In this document: one piece after another, positions 13,901 through 28,900 of the stretch
Layout: each line of letters begins with the position of its first letter
Numbering within the stretch: the first letter of the stretch is position 1
Position numbers and translations under genes: made by a program
From: Pomphorhynchus laevis
Lineage: Eukaryota; Acanthocephala; Palaeacanthocephala; Echinorhynchida; Pomphorhynchidae
DNA length: 64,000 nucleotides
Direction of reading: 5' to 3'
Assembly: GCA_012934845.2 (NCBI GenBank)
Contig: WNNJ02003593.1
Location: forward strand, 62,001-126,000
The notes under the pieces: model-generated
Told to the model about the DNA's origin: nothing
Databases searched by the model: none
What the model saw: the letters and a program-made list of their open reading frames with translations, nothing else

Positions 13901-16900
13901 ACAGGTGATTAAGCAATGCTTTGTTAATAACTCGTTATAATTGTATATTATTGCTCGATTATGTCAGTTCATACTTTTTAGAATTTCTACACATGTCAAC
14001 TCATTTTAATTTTTCTATGCTGTGTTTGATAATTCCACGATTTTTAATCAAGTTAAATGAAATGTTGTTTATTTTGTTTAATAAATAATGTAAAAATAAC
14101 CGAAATAAGTAAAAGTTACATAACTCAAATTAATCAGTGATTTTCAGTGATTTATAAATTGCCGTGTGACTTGTTTTTCTACCTTCACCTTATTGTCATA
14201 TTATTCTTTTAATTAAATTATTTTCGTTTTTAATTAAATTCATCTCTTTATACAAATTAAAAGTCATTTCTTTCGATTTTGCAATTTAATATCGCATAGG
14301 TTTATCTATATTCCTTTTTAGCAGTACAGCTTTACATTAATATGTCTTATATTATTACGATTAGTGCAGATACACATTTCGGCAATAATATGAAAATATT
14401 TATTATGCCACTGTAGCCTTTCGGTATGTAGCCGAAAACAAAAATGTACACACACAAATAATAAGATACAACGCTAAAACATTCATGAAATCAAGAATCA
14501 TTTGTATTGCTTTGAATTACCCGTCACTTTATCGTCTTACTGGCTTAGCAATTGCATTAGGATTAATCGGCTTGTGTCAAGGGTGTTGGTAAGGTCAGAA
14601 GGTAGTGAATCGATTTGCTTGATTGACAAATTGGAAAGGACAAGGCAATATAACAGATGAGATATATATCTCTATAAACCTATCCCAATGTGAGTGGTTT
14701 AAATCATTGCCAACCGGGTTTAGGGAAACACGAGGAATAAAGGTATATAGTTGCGAGCTAGATTTTCCCCCATCTCTTCTGCCATTCTCGAAGCATCCAT
14801 TCGTTCGCATTCTGCACGCTCTGAGCGCTGTTCATTGATTGTACACGTTTGCTGAGTGGATGTTTAGACTTAAGCCTAGGTTTACCAACATGATTGGAAG
14901 GAGTGTTGATATGCGAGTACGCTGATAGGCAAGCTTCGTCCCGCCTTATGTCCGCTGGTGGGATACCACATAATACCAGAAGCAACTCGGTAGTGTGGGG
15001 CGTATAGCACAACATGATTTTATAGCATCATTAAGGCTAGCGTCTACATTGTCGACATAACAGTTTCCACCCACGCAGGGCTCGCATACTCTGCGGCCAG
15101 TGGCACAGAGCCAAAACGGACGTAAGTATGGTGTGAAAGCCTGCTCCCTAATTAATTACTGCAACTCGGCACACGAGGTTACATCAAGCTCGCACTTTTG
15201 CTTAGCTAGATTCAATGTTCTTCCTGTATGAGAGCGTGCAATCTAGTTCACTCCGATGTACTCGGGAAACTTCTCGTTAGGTAGCTTGGCCCTATTAAAA
15301 AACATGTTAAGTGTAGCGTTAGCCTGATGGTTATCAAGCTGGAAAAGATACGCTACTGTTTTGAAAACGTTCAGCCGTAGGTGGCACTTACTGAAGTACG
15401 CTGATAACGCAGTCACGTATGCAGACAGTGTGCTGCTGAATACAGAAGGAACACGGTGTGTTGAAATAATTACCGTGTCGTCTGCATATATGTATTCTTT
15501 TGCAGCTGTCCGTGGTATATCTGATGTGAACATGCTGAACAGGAGCGGGAAAAGTACCGAACCTTGCGGTAGGCCATTATTGAGTCGTCGGGATCTTGAA
15601 AGTGTACCACCCAATTGTACCTTAAATCTGCGTTTTGAGAACATATTGATGTTCACACGAATCATATAGGGCAAGGGTATTCACTTTAGGAGCTCGAATA
15701 TAAGTCCTTTGATCTAAACCGAATCATATGCTGCCGAAAGGCCTATAAACACAGCGCTATATTTTTTCCTTCGTTCGAAGGCTCTCTTGATATCTTCTGT
15801 CAGTGCAATAATATGTTCGATTGTAGATATATTTTTTAGAAACGCGGCTTGCTCGACTAGAAAACAAAGATCGACAAATGATGTGATCCGTTTTAGTACA
15901 ACCCGTTCGAAAACTTTGAGCAAGCTTATCGATCTGTAGCTTTCCAGACTGTCCACATGTATATTAGGTTTCTTGATTGCAAGTACCTTCGAAATACGCC
16001 ATTGCTTTGGTATTCGTTGGAGTTGTATGCTCGTGAACATAAATTGACTGAGCCATGACATAGCAGATTTCGGTAAGTTGATCAAATATTCAGGGTGTAT
16101 TCGATCGGGCAATGGTGCTCTGTCGTCATTTGGTTCTGTATAGTTTCGGATAATTTAGTCATCGATATTATGTCGGTAATATCGCGAGAATTAACAGATG
16201 ATAAATTGGTGTCATTGAATGTAACAAAGTTTACAGCGGCAATATCTCGAACGATCGTGGCATCATATACGGATTATGCAAAGCTTATCGTGATAAACGT
16301 GTGTATGGGCGCGGACAATAAATGATCTTTTCTTTGCGTGTGGTTTATGCCATAGTGATTTCTAGTTACTTGAGGTTAGAGTTATTTCAGAGCCGATTGC
16401 AAAGAGCTTCGTAGTAGATTGTTCAATGTGTTGTTTGAATGCGCATGCTTCAAGGAGTCGAACACATTGTCGATATTCTATTGATGAATGTTTAATCGAT
16501 ATTATTGCTGCAAGCGGCGTGGTATAGATTTTGCGTGATAGGTCAATGACACTTTTTTGATAAAGCACCACTTACATGCATCTAATTGCTTAAAGTTGAT
16601 ACTTGAAAAGCCGGACTGTATTACATATAGGACCTAAATTATAACGGGTTCTGGCATAACCTTAAAAAATCAAAGAGTACATTGTAGACTTTAAATTTTT
16701 CGATATGCGTATGTGGTAGATAATATGTTACATTATTTTTGTTCAAATTGGAGACGAAATGACCATGTGGAGGTTAGATGAATCATATTGCAGATAGGGC
16801 GTAAATAAGCATGGGTTGTACCATAACCCTTACAGAATTGACCTTTATATTACCTCTTTACATAAATATTTCTTTAATTATTATGATATTACATATACAC

Positions 16901-19900
16901 ATTTTGTCAACGATAACATTTATTTGTTATAAAATGTATATATTACTAATCATTTATCTGCAGTGAAGCTCAAAATACTTATAAAATACTTTAATTGTCA
17001 AATAAAAGTACAAATATTGTCATAAATGAAGATTCTTTAAATTTAAATATTTTACTTAATTTATTTACCTAGTGTTTTAGATTTGCCTCAAAGAAGAAAG
17101 AAACTAGCCTTTATTCAAGTCATGTTTGCTTATTAGAAACTCTCGTAAAGGAACTTAATGTTTGTCTGTTTATGCCAGAATATTTCGTTGTGATGGTGAT
17201 GTTACCGTTTTTCACAGCTGCTCTTGTAAGCATTGGCAAAGTTTTAATTAAATCATTATATTTCAGATATTTTCTTTAAATATGTGGGCGATCACAAATG
17301 TACTCTTGTCATAATTATGATATTTACGTTCAAGTAAAAAACGTTTTGTTGATTTGTAGGTTAATTTAGTCATGGATCGTCAAATTTCAAGTAGCAGTAA
17401 AACTACATTTTTGGAGATGATATTTCAATTGACATCGGTTTCATTAAAAATTCAATCAAAGCATAAAGACATACAGCAAAATGATGAAGCAAACCTAAAC
17501 GATGTGAGATCTTTTATTTGTTAGACCTTTTATTTTTAGTTCACATATGTTTTAAAGATGGAACGCAATTCATACATTTACGTATACCGGTATCTCTACC
17601 CTTATCGAAATACAGATATGATATACATGGTATGTTTTTGATCATTTGTGTTATTTTTTATTTTGTGATTTCACAGACTGCCAGTAATTTGGTAATTGGG
17701 CATTTTATCGAGTTTAACAATTACATGCCAGGTTAGATTTCATTTTTTAAATATATTATGTGCGGTTTAGAAACAAACTTATTAATAAATAAATGAAGTT
17801 AATAAGCAAAGCTTAACAAATTTGCTTTTATTGATTATATGGCAAGACATTTGACGTTTCGTAACTGTAATCAGTTTGCTAAGTATGTAGTTAGCACACT
17901 GTTGATGTTTATCAAAAATACTAAAGTCACAAGTATTTCATAATGTTTATGACGTTGCAGAATTTTACAATCCTATGTGCAATGAGTAAGTTGTGATCTT
18001 CTCTAAACTCTAAGCAAACCATCATGTCAGATAAAAAATACAATCACATACAAAAGTTTTATGATAAAATAAATAAATTTATTATTTGCGTTTTTTAAGT
18101 TTATTAAGGTTTCATAATTAACTGAACTATAAAATAGATAGCCAAATTTGATGAATTGCTTAAAACAGTCACTGATTACTTTATTAATTTAGATGACAAT
18201 GATTTCATTAAATACTACAGAATCGATTTTAGTACATTTCTCTAATTAAAAATCTTAGATATTTTTATCATGTCATACATATCAGTCAATTAGTGAAAAT
18301 ATTGTACAAATATCTAACTCATTGACAATAATCATTTCCGTTTATGCTGAAGCTCTCATGGGTATTTTGTTTTATATTTTCGTTATGGAAAGCTTAATAC
18401 GAATAATTTAATGAATTTCCCATGTATTTGTAGACGGAAATCTTAATTTTTCGATTGTAATCCTTACTAACTAGTAGAAGATCCAACAACACTGTTATAT
18501 TCTTTATAAAACTGATACAAATATTTAATGCATTTTTATTAATAATAAGCATTTTACAAAATTACTTATTGAACTTATTACTTATTAAGTCATGAAATGA
18601 AATTTAGGTTCTTTATGGTTTCATGCCGTTTTTAACATTTCATGCCGTTTTTGATATTTCATGCCGTTTTTGAAAAATTATAATACCTCTTTAGATGAGA
18701 ATATCAAGAACAACAATAATCGATTTTGAGGATGAGGGATCAATTAGATCTGCTGATGATATATTAGAGATGTATTTTTACAATACAAGGTTCAAATCAT
18801 TATTTGAAGGTACTAAACTGGAAGTATTGCAAAATATGGTGTCTTTGGGGCTGATAAAGAATACAAGAGTGTGTAGTTGTGGGATCAGTATGACTCTAAT
18901 CAAAAAGAAGGGTGCCATAGATGGATATATATGGGTATGCAAAACTTCATCTCATAGAAAATAATTGTCTGTGAGGCATGAGTCTTTTTTACAGAATTTT
19001 AAATAATTCTTTGAAGATATCTTGCAGTTTTTCTGATTGTGGGCCAAGGATGCTATGCAAAACTCCATTTATTCTTTTATAAAACTTCATAAAAATACTG
19101 TTTCAATGGCTCGCCTAAAGTGGTAGAGATAGTCTTTATTTTTAGACGGAAATATAATGTAGGCTGCCATGTAGATGTTCAATGGATTTTTAGTCTCATA
19201 GAAAGAGGAACAAGATAATGTATTCTTGTTCCGGTACCATATAGGAGTGCTTCGATTTTAATACCTATTATAGAAACCTTTATAGCTCCGGCGACTTTAA
19301 TAATAGGTGATAAGTGGAGGTCGTATGCCCGACTAGGAGATAGTGGTGACTTTGAACATAAAAGTGTTAACCACTCTTATAATTTTGTTTCCCAGAAGAT
19401 CTTAAGGTTCCTACTTATGGCTTCACTCCTAAATGAAGTTGAAGTCACAATATGGGACTAATAGAAAGATTTTGGAAGGTTACCTGGTTGAATTTATGTT
19501 TAAAAAGAATAAGCCCATTAAGAGAAAAAGGTCAATCATTTTTTAATATTGCTGTCTTCTTTGTATGATTTAATAAGTTTTTTAATTTAAATTTGTATGT
19601 TTTTCTTCATATTATTTACATTTTATTTTTTTCTTCTCTTTGTATAATTTTTCAAAAACGACATCAAATATCAAAAACGACATCAAATATCAAAAACGGC
19701 ATGAAATATTAAAAACGGCATGAAATATCAATAACGGCATGAAATATCAAAAACGGCATGAAATATCAAAAACGGCATGAAATGTCAAAAATGGCATGAA
19801 ATGTCAAAAATGGCATGAAACCATAAAGAACCGAAATTAAAAATTTTAAAGATTATTCTATATCGTCTTATTAATTTGTAAAATACAGTTATTGAAAATA

Positions 19901-22900
19901 AAACATACAATTAAATTTAGAAAGGAAATATTGAACATTATAATATTATTAAGAATATTAATATTAGTATTATTAAATAATATTATTAATATTGCATTGG
20001 ATTATTATCTTTTCAGAAGATGAAAATAGATTGAAAGGAAATATTGAACATTATAATATTATTAAGAATATTAATATTAGTATTATTAAATAATATTATT
20101 AATATTGCATTGGATTATTATCTTTTCAGAAGATGAAAATAGATTGAAAGGAAATATTGAACATTATAATATTATTAAGAATATTAATATTAGTATTAAA
20201 TAATATTATTAATATTGCAAGATATTATTATCTTTTCAGAAGATGATGCAATGAAAATGATTATGTCTAGTACGGATGAAAGGTAATTATACATTTTATT
20301 ATACTATTGCTTTTAAGCATGTATTTTGTTATAGTATACCTGTTAGCTACGATGAAGCGTCTTTTCACATGGCCAAAATTTTATTTTACAGTAACTCATC
20401 TCAAAATTCACCGAACGCTTTGATTAAAAAGGTATTTTTACCATCTGGCAAATCAATTTACGCATTTTACAGATTGCTCAATTATTTCAAATGGAATCCC
20501 AACCGGCTTTGGTTCGATCTAAAGCCATAAAGTGTATGGCAATGCTGGCTGAAATTGATCCGGCCATATTGTATAAGGTTTGCATTGCTTAGTGTTTATC
20601 TTTCGTATCAACATTTTATGATTTGATTAGGACAATGTGCTAATATGTGTTAACAACTGTCTTAACGATAAAAACATTTCAATACGTGAAGCTTCTGTAA
20701 CAATGATCAGTTATTCAATCAATAAAAATTTGGAATTGGCTGAAAAATATTATAAAATATTGTGTGATCGTATTTGGGTGAGATATTTTCTATTAAGCGT
20801 CGAAAAATACATTGCTCAAATTTAAAGAATACCGTAAATGATTCATTTCTCCATAATGAGAAATGGTCAATAGTTGAAGGGATATTATTACATTACTATT
20901 ATTACGATTAACTCGAATTAGTTCGATTCAATCACTCCTTAATGATATACGAGTATATCGTTATTGTATTTAAAAGTTGCATTATTATAAAACGATATTA
21001 ATATGTCGTTTACTACGTATTGTTATATTTTTTGCTAGTGTTACACGATCTAAATTTAGCTCTTGGGTTGTGTAAAGATAAATACAACTCATTATCAAAG
21101 CTCTTTACTTTGTTCAAAAAATTTGAACAAAGCATTTAAAATTGCATTTAAAATTATTACAATTTTCTTTGTATTTTTCTTTATATTTAGCTAGCAGAAG
21201 TTAGCTAAATATTAAAATTAAAAGCTTTCTTTTTGCAATCCTGTTCCTAAAATTCAATAAAGAAAAAATAATATTTATATTAAATGCTATCTCGTTATAT
21301 AAATTAATATTTGAGAATTTCTTTTCTATCTACGAATATAGCTATCCATCTAGATGAATAGTCGAGTGATTGTTGCAATCTATTTGATATAAACCAAATA
21401 AATATATTGATACATATTTACAAATATATATTTGATATATACCAAATGAAAATATTTACCAAATGAATCAATATGAGCACTAACGTCTTAACAAGTTGTA
21501 ATAACTGGATTGATTCGTTAATAGTGTATAAGATTATTTTACTTATCTTTCGTATCAAACAATCATGATATGATTAGGACAATGTACTCATATGTGCTAA
21601 CGACTGTCTTGATGATAAAAACATTTTAATACGTGAAGCTGCTGTAACAATAATAAGCCACTCAAGCAATAAAAAATTTTAAATGACTTAAAAGTTGATA
21701 TGAAATATTTAAAACAATTTAAGAAGATAAAAATATGTAAAACTTTATTTTCTTTTTATTAAAAATAGATAGTTTAATTAAAGGTTTGACTTTGTGATAC
21801 TTAATTAAATTATATTTATTTGACCAAATAAATATAAGAAAAATGACATCGATTAATTAGATCACTATATAAATTTATCTCTTTCCTCACTTAGTATTCA
21901 AATGCTAAAACAAAAGCATGATAACACTATGTGATAAGCATGCTTTTAATCTGTTATCATGCAAAGTGAACGGTATGCTACTGTCATTCCATTCAGTTTC
22001 TTGTGTTGTGATATTTCCTCTAGTTGCTGTTAACATGGCAATAAATACCTATTTATAAATAATGGTTATATTTATTATTAATCAATTTAATTAATAACAC
22101 AAATTTTTCTACAAATATGTATTATACACACTTTTATGTGACTGTAATATATTATATGCGATTTTAAAATAAAGTTTTTATGTCTTCAAACTATTTTGTA
22201 GCGTGTATGTTGATGTTTAGAAACTACAAATTGGTGAGTTAATTATGAGCTACACAACTGCTTTGCTAATACCTCTGGCTCTTTCCTTGTTTTTATACGC
22301 ACATTTTAGATGCTTTGTGATTACTCATGATTCGTAATTATCCCCTAAGCTTAAACAAATAAATCGCTTTCTTTTATAAACTAATTTAACACCTTCAATA
22401 TTTTTATATTACATTTTAATTCTAATGAGATAAACAATTGCTTGGATTAGATGCGACTATATCTACAACGTAGATATTTATGAGTTGACACATACATTTT
22501 GCTTGTACTTGTGTCTTTAATTTAATATTGCCGTTTAAATTATCATTCGAATATTTAATCTTCTTTAAATGTGAATACTTTTAAATTAGCCATTTAACAT
22601 ATCATTCAATTTTTATAAGTATTTCATTTTTAGAACTTCATTCTGAATTTATTCGATTTTCATATACATTCGATTTGTACATATATTTTCGAATATCGAA
22701 TTTTATATATAATTTTGATATAAATTATAAAAATATCGTTCTATTTTAAATATTGATATTATATAAGTAAATTTCCTCAAATGGAAAAACTGTATTCGTA
22801 AAATCATTTATACCAGGATGTCAGCGTCACGAAATAAATTCAACAGTGAGATTGTCCCAAATGACAAAGTCATCGTTTTGTGCTAATTGACTCAAATCAG

Positions 22901-25900
22901 TAGCTTGTACTCCCCACAATTGGATTGAAGTTGGGAGAAAAGCTAAACGGTGATTTAAGGCAACAATAGCTCCTTGTTTTCTTGCAAAGACCGAGGTTTG
23001 CAACTACAAATATTCACCCATCTGCATTAAGCGCCGGAAAAATTAGCGCGTTGTGCTACAAAATAAACACCAGTTGGCTAATGTATAATACAATGTAGCA
23101 CTACGATGCACTGATGTTATGCATCAACATATCGATAGATTTCCTCAAATGAAAAAAAACTATATTCGTGGAATCATTTTATATCGGGATGTCAGTACCA
23201 CGAAAGACAGCAGTGAGATTGTCGCAAATGACAAAGCACCGTTCAGATCTAATTGACTCATCAGTAGCTTGTACTCTCTATAACTGAATTGAAGTTGAAA
23301 GAAAATCTAGACGGTGATTTAATGCAACGACAGCTCCTTGTTCTCTTAAATGATAATATTTGCAGTTGCAAACCACAGTCTTTGCAAGAGAACAAGGAGC
23401 TTTTGTTGCCTTAAATCACCGTCTAGCTTTTCTTTCAACTTCAATCCAGTTGTAGAATACACAAGAGACTGATTTGAGTCAATTAGCTCGAAACGATGAC
23501 TTTGTCATTTGCGACAATCTCACTGTTGAATTTATTTCGTAGTGCTGACATCCTGATATATATGATATTATATCATTCTATAATAGACATTATATTTAAA
23601 AATATCATTTGAAAAGTCAAGGTTCTTACATATAAGCTACATTTAAATGTGTACTGACTATATTAGTAAAACAAGAGTTTTATTTAAAGTATGTTTGCAT
23701 TGCAACGCATCTTTTGATGTTAAGAATATTAAGCAATGATATAGTTAGTTTTAGATTAGAAAAAAATAGATTTTTTTAATAGATTCCCTAGCATGTCACT
23801 AATCTGTAAATGTAAGAATGTTATACTGCTCAGTACTTCAATCCTATACATGTGCCTGCAAATTGGTGTACGAATATCGTCACTAACCAGTTGCAACACG
23901 ATCTAACCGCTAACAACATCCTGCGCCAACGTAAGTACTTAGTTACTTGGATGTTCTATATAGAATCCAGCAAGTCGTTAAAAAATTGCAATATACTTTG
24001 CGAATTTGTAGACTCTTTACCGGTCTGACACTTTTCGAAATAGATTTCCAGAGCATGTCATTTTATCTGTGAAATGTAAATATGTTATACGTTTCAATTC
24101 TAAACATGTTTACAAACTAGTGTACGAATATCGTCACGAACCAGTTGCAACACGATCAAACCACTAACATCATCCTGCGCCGACGTTAGTACTCAGTGGA
24201 TCACAAGGACGCAGGCACTGAGCACTAACGTTTCAACATGCTGTAATAACTGGATGGTCTATAGAGAATCCAGCTAGTCGTTGAAAAATTGCACGAAACT
24301 TTCTGGCGAATTTATAGACTCCTTACCGGTCTAACACTTGAAATAGATTTCCAGAGTAGGTCATTTAATCTGTGAAATGTAAGGATGTTATACTACTCTG
24401 TGCTTTAATCCTGAACGTGTCTGCATACTGGTGTACGAATATCGTCACTAACCAGTTGCAACACGATCTAACCGCTAACAGCAACCATGCGCCAACTTTG
24501 GTGTTCAGTTAATCATCAGGGCGTAGCCACTGAGCACTAACGTTTCAACAAGTTGTAATAACATGATGATCCAAGTATTAATAACGTCGAAACAGGATGA
24601 TGTTGGTTGATAGATCATTTTGCAACTAGCTTGTGACGAAATTCGTACACTAGTTTGCATACACATGTTTAGGATTGAAGCATTGAGCACTATAACATTC
24701 TTGCATTTCACAAATTTACTTTTATTGTAAATATGTCAGGTAGAACGAGTAGGAGTGATACAAATATAAATATGTTTTTAACTTAATTGAAATATTTATA
24801 AATATTATATTTATAATATAAATATTATATATTTATTTATAAATATTGTATATTATATATAAGTAATGCAACCTATGATTTTATGCTGTACGATATAACA
24901 CCGTTTAGCAAATTGAGATTAGCTGTAATTTCATATTTTATTAACTCCTAACGCTTGTTATTTCAATCAATCTGTAGTTTTTCAATCTGTAGCTTCATTG
25001 TGAAAATGTGATTTCTTTTTAATGAAAATAATGAAATTTCATTTCAATTTCTTTAAATGCATGTAATATATATAGTTTGCAATGTGTTATCAATTTCTTG
25101 GCTACAATATCGCTTTGAAGCTGCTCTGCTTTGTGTCATCTATGTATATTTGCTATGAATTAAATTTTTAAGGATACTGGTATCAGCGTTCGTTTGCGTG
25201 CAGTACAAGCATTATCATCTCTTATCATCGAGTTTCCTCATTCAAAAATCTCCAATTATATAGCTATACAACTACTGAAGCGAATTTCAGATGATGCTCA
25301 AGTTCAGGTTGGCTACAAATTAAAATTGAAATTGAATTTAACTGTTTATTGCCTCATTATTCTTTTGATTCCACGTAAACTGAATAAGCTGTTGCCACGC
25401 AATGCCCACATAGACTCCTGAATGGTTATACAAAATTGTTGTGTGTTATAATTAATGTATTCTGTTTATCACAAATTTTTAATACATTTTAACTCTGGAG
25501 CTGTTGTTTTTTAATTAGAATAATACAATTAAATCAGTTAATTTATTCTTGATATTTTAAATTCTATGGAAAATAGATTCTTTAGATAATAAATACTAAA
25601 CCCATAATCTTCTTCCATTATAAATATATAGTTATTACAGGAACAAAGAAGCATAAATTATTCTTTATTTGATAAAAGTTCTATACTTCGATAGCTCTTG
25701 CTATCATCAGAATTACAATAAAATGTATCACGTGAAACATTTTATTGTAATCCTGATGATGATAGCAATACTTATAAGTAATGATTACTTTATAAGTAAT
25801 CATTTGAAATATCTGAATCGGAGTAGATAAACAGATTAGTTAATAATGTTGGATTCTTATCAAATACGTGTTGTTTGATATGTGCTATTTTCAGTATATT

Positions 25901-28900
25901 TTATTTATTTAATTTCATAATATTAATTTAGCAGTAAAATTTTAATGGGATTATATACGTCACACCCACATGCTCATAATGTTATTTAAGATTATTGTTT
26001 TGAGTGAAAAATATTAAACAATTAATCTAATTGTCAATTGTCGTATTATTTGTTTGTAATAACGTACTTTCAACTCCCATTTGAGATGTTTATTTATAAT
26101 GCAAATCGAAATATTTATCCTAAATATTTTGATCATCAAATATTAGCGATGATTAAATGGTAATATTATCAACTACTGATAGTAAATATTTGATAACAGT
26201 GATTATTTTAAGTATTTTTTATACATCATCAATTTGAGATACCCAACTGTCGATTTCCGATGAAATTTTCAATATATTTAGAGTTTAAATTAACACGTTC
26301 TAATTCTTATTTAGAAACATCTCATTAGCTCTCTTGATAGTTATATGTTCAGCGATTTTACAAAAGACAGCATATTTTTCGCTATAGCACTTGACCGTTC
26401 CTCTTTATCTCATCTTAACACATTGTTCTCTAAGGTATTTTATTTAGTGTATTATACGTATTGATATTATCGTTTAGCAATTGCGGTCATTTGACGATTT
26501 TTACAAAATAGCTAGAATATTATTGGATTTTGTTGTTTCCGGTAAATAAAGTTTAATATATTTAGTCATTTATACTTGATACGCATTATTGATTTCACTA
26601 TTACATCTAATTTAAAATATAAAACTGATGTTATTTATAGAGATATTAACCAAATTATGACAATAATATGAGAATGTAAAAATTGGTAAAAATGTTAAAC
26701 ACATCAATAATCAACGAATTAAACTGATAACATTAATTTCAAACTTTTAGCCGGACGTTGTATTAGCGAATGTCTGAAAAACTAAATATAATTGAACAAA
26801 CGAATTTAGAATTGAAATGTTTTATATAAAACAATTAATTTTATCATTTAAATTTTGATGACTATTTTTATTTTGTACGCCGCTTTAATCCTATCTTTAA
26901 GCCAACAGCAGTTCGTTACATCTCAGTATTAATGACCTAATCAGCTACTGATCCAATACCTACGTTTGTGATTGTAAAAATTAAATGGGAAAATCAGTAA
27001 ATTAACAAGACTTCTTAAATTTTAAGTTGATGTACCTGTGCAGTTATTGTTACTATTGAAATTTTAAGGACTATTTTATTCTGCACGCCTCTTTAATCGT
27101 ATCTATAAGCCAACAGCAGTGCGCTACATTTTAGTATTTGTGGAACTCATAAGCGATCTGTATATGATGATGTTTACCAGTACTGAAATGTAGCGTACTG
27201 CTGTTAGCCTAAATATATGATTAAAGCAGAGTGCAGAATAAAATAGTCATCAAAATTTCACTGGTAAAAATGATTGCACGGATATATCAACTTAAAATTA
27301 GAAAACAAACTACAGATGACTAGTTTGATAATTAACGAAAGTGTGACTAGTTTCATTAGGTTAAAAAAATGTAAGACGAAAGTCTTTTATTTTCTTTCAA
27401 ATCTTTCATAGTCTTTCAATTTTTCAAATTGAAGGTAGCACCTTCCCCTACCAACACTGATTTAATTTAAAATCAGAATTACCCAGGGAGATGTATTCGC
27501 AATGGCTGCTTTTGCATCAGCCACGCTACCTTTATTACTTGGTTAATTGAAATTTCTGCACTTTGATTTAATCTTATCTGTAAGCCAATATAAGTACGCC
27601 AACGTAAGCTACATTTCAGTATTAGTGAACTTCAGATCACAAATTCTGACGATCACTCTATCGTTAGCCAACATTAAAAGGACCGAATTGTGGTAGGTAT
27701 TGGATCAGTAGCTGATGAGGTTCACCAATACTGAAATGTAGCGTGATGCTGTTAGCCTAAGGATAGGATAATAGCAGCGTGCAGAATAAAAATAATCATC
27801 AAAATTTCACTGGTAAAAATGACTGTACAGATAAATCAACTTAAAATTAGAAAACAAACTTTAGATGACTAGATTAAATCAATGCAAATTTAATTTAAAA
27901 TCAGAAAAGATTTTAATTAAATTTGCAAAATGTTAGACGAAAGTCTTTTATTGACAATTGGATCAGTAGCTGATGATGTCCACCAATACAAAATTGTAGC
28001 GTACTGCTGTTGGCTTATAGATAGGGCTAAAGCAGCATGCAGAATAAAAATAGTCATCAACATTTCAATAGTAACAATGACCTCACATGTATATCAACTT
28101 AAAATTTAATTTTTTCATTTGGTCAACTTCATCAATTATCCTCGTGTGAATTCTTTAATCCTAGATGCAGCACTGTACACTACAATCAGCATAGGTGGAC
28201 CTCATCAGCAGTGAGCCTACGCCTACCTTTCGTGTTTCGGTCCTTTAATTATCTGCTGAAATTTTCCTCTGCTGCCTTTCTGTAAAAACAAACGATACAG
28301 TTTGTAAGGAAAACATGTCCACTTGTGCAAACTGTACTTTGTATCCGTCTTTTGTAACAAAAAGACGGAGATAGCACTACAGTTGCCGGAAACAACCGAC
28401 GATCTGTCTTTTGAATTTTCTTTGACAGGAAACCGGAATCTGCCAGGTAAATTGAATGAACAATTGCATACACGAGCGAGTATCATCATTTGGTCGGCTT
28501 CATCAATTATCCTCGTGTGAATTCTTTAATCCTAGATGCAGCACTGTACACTACAATCAGCGTAGGTGGACCTCATCAGCAGTGAGCCTACGCCTACCTT
28601 TCGTGTTTCGGTCCTTTAATTATCTGCTGAAATTTTCCTTCTGCTGCCTTTCTGTAAAAACAAACGATACAGTTTGTAAGGAAAACATTTCCACTTGTGC
28701 AAACTGTACGTTGTATCCGTCTTTTGTAACAAAAAGACGGAAATAGCACTACAGTTGACGGAAACAACCGACAATCTGTCTTTTGAATTTTCTTGACAGG
28801 AAACCGGAATCTGCCAGGTAAATTGAATAAATAATTGCATACACCAGCGAGTATCATCATTTGGTAGGCTTCATAAATTATCCTCGTGTGAATTCTTTAA

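Larger units (their letters stand above)
18607..19832 (+). mobile_element. Merlin-superfamily DNA transposon (IS1016/ISXO2-like DDE transposase)
   Basis: A 1.2-kb element with terminal inverted repeats GGTTCTTTATGGTTTCATGCC and complement. It is flanked by near-identical 8-bp direct repeats (GAAATTTA at 18599, GAAATTAA at 19833); Merlin elements make 8-bp duplications. The transposase starts at 18695. An N-terminal part with a zinc-ribbon-like CSCGISMTL and DGYIWVC is open for 89 codons and stops at 18962. Beyond it the catalytic core is recognisable in broken frames: WIFSLIERGT, LVPVPYRSAS, then IIGDKWRSYARLGDSGDFEH and VNHSYNFV. The third acidic residue region is degraded. Inactive. Inside Nipped-B intron 16, same strand as the gene. 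Confidence 0.88.

Noticed and set aside
16095-16325. 76-codon + strand frame
   Set aside because: Opposite strand of the LINE reverse transcriptase region; no independent support.
17961-17985. A 25-nt micro-exon with good acceptor and GTAAGT donor
   Set aside because: Including it would leave a phase that puts a stop in exon 17; exon 16 joins exon 17 directly in frame.
19651-19832. Regular 19-20 bp repeats resembling a CRISPR-type array
   Set aside because: Spacers are only 0-5 bp, and the array is the inverse of the transposon's other end in a eukaryotic intron; it belongs to the Merlin element.
28223-28860. Several 65-96 codon frames on both strands
   Set aside because: They recur with the 372-bp satellite period and change frame between copies; they are by-products of the repeat.
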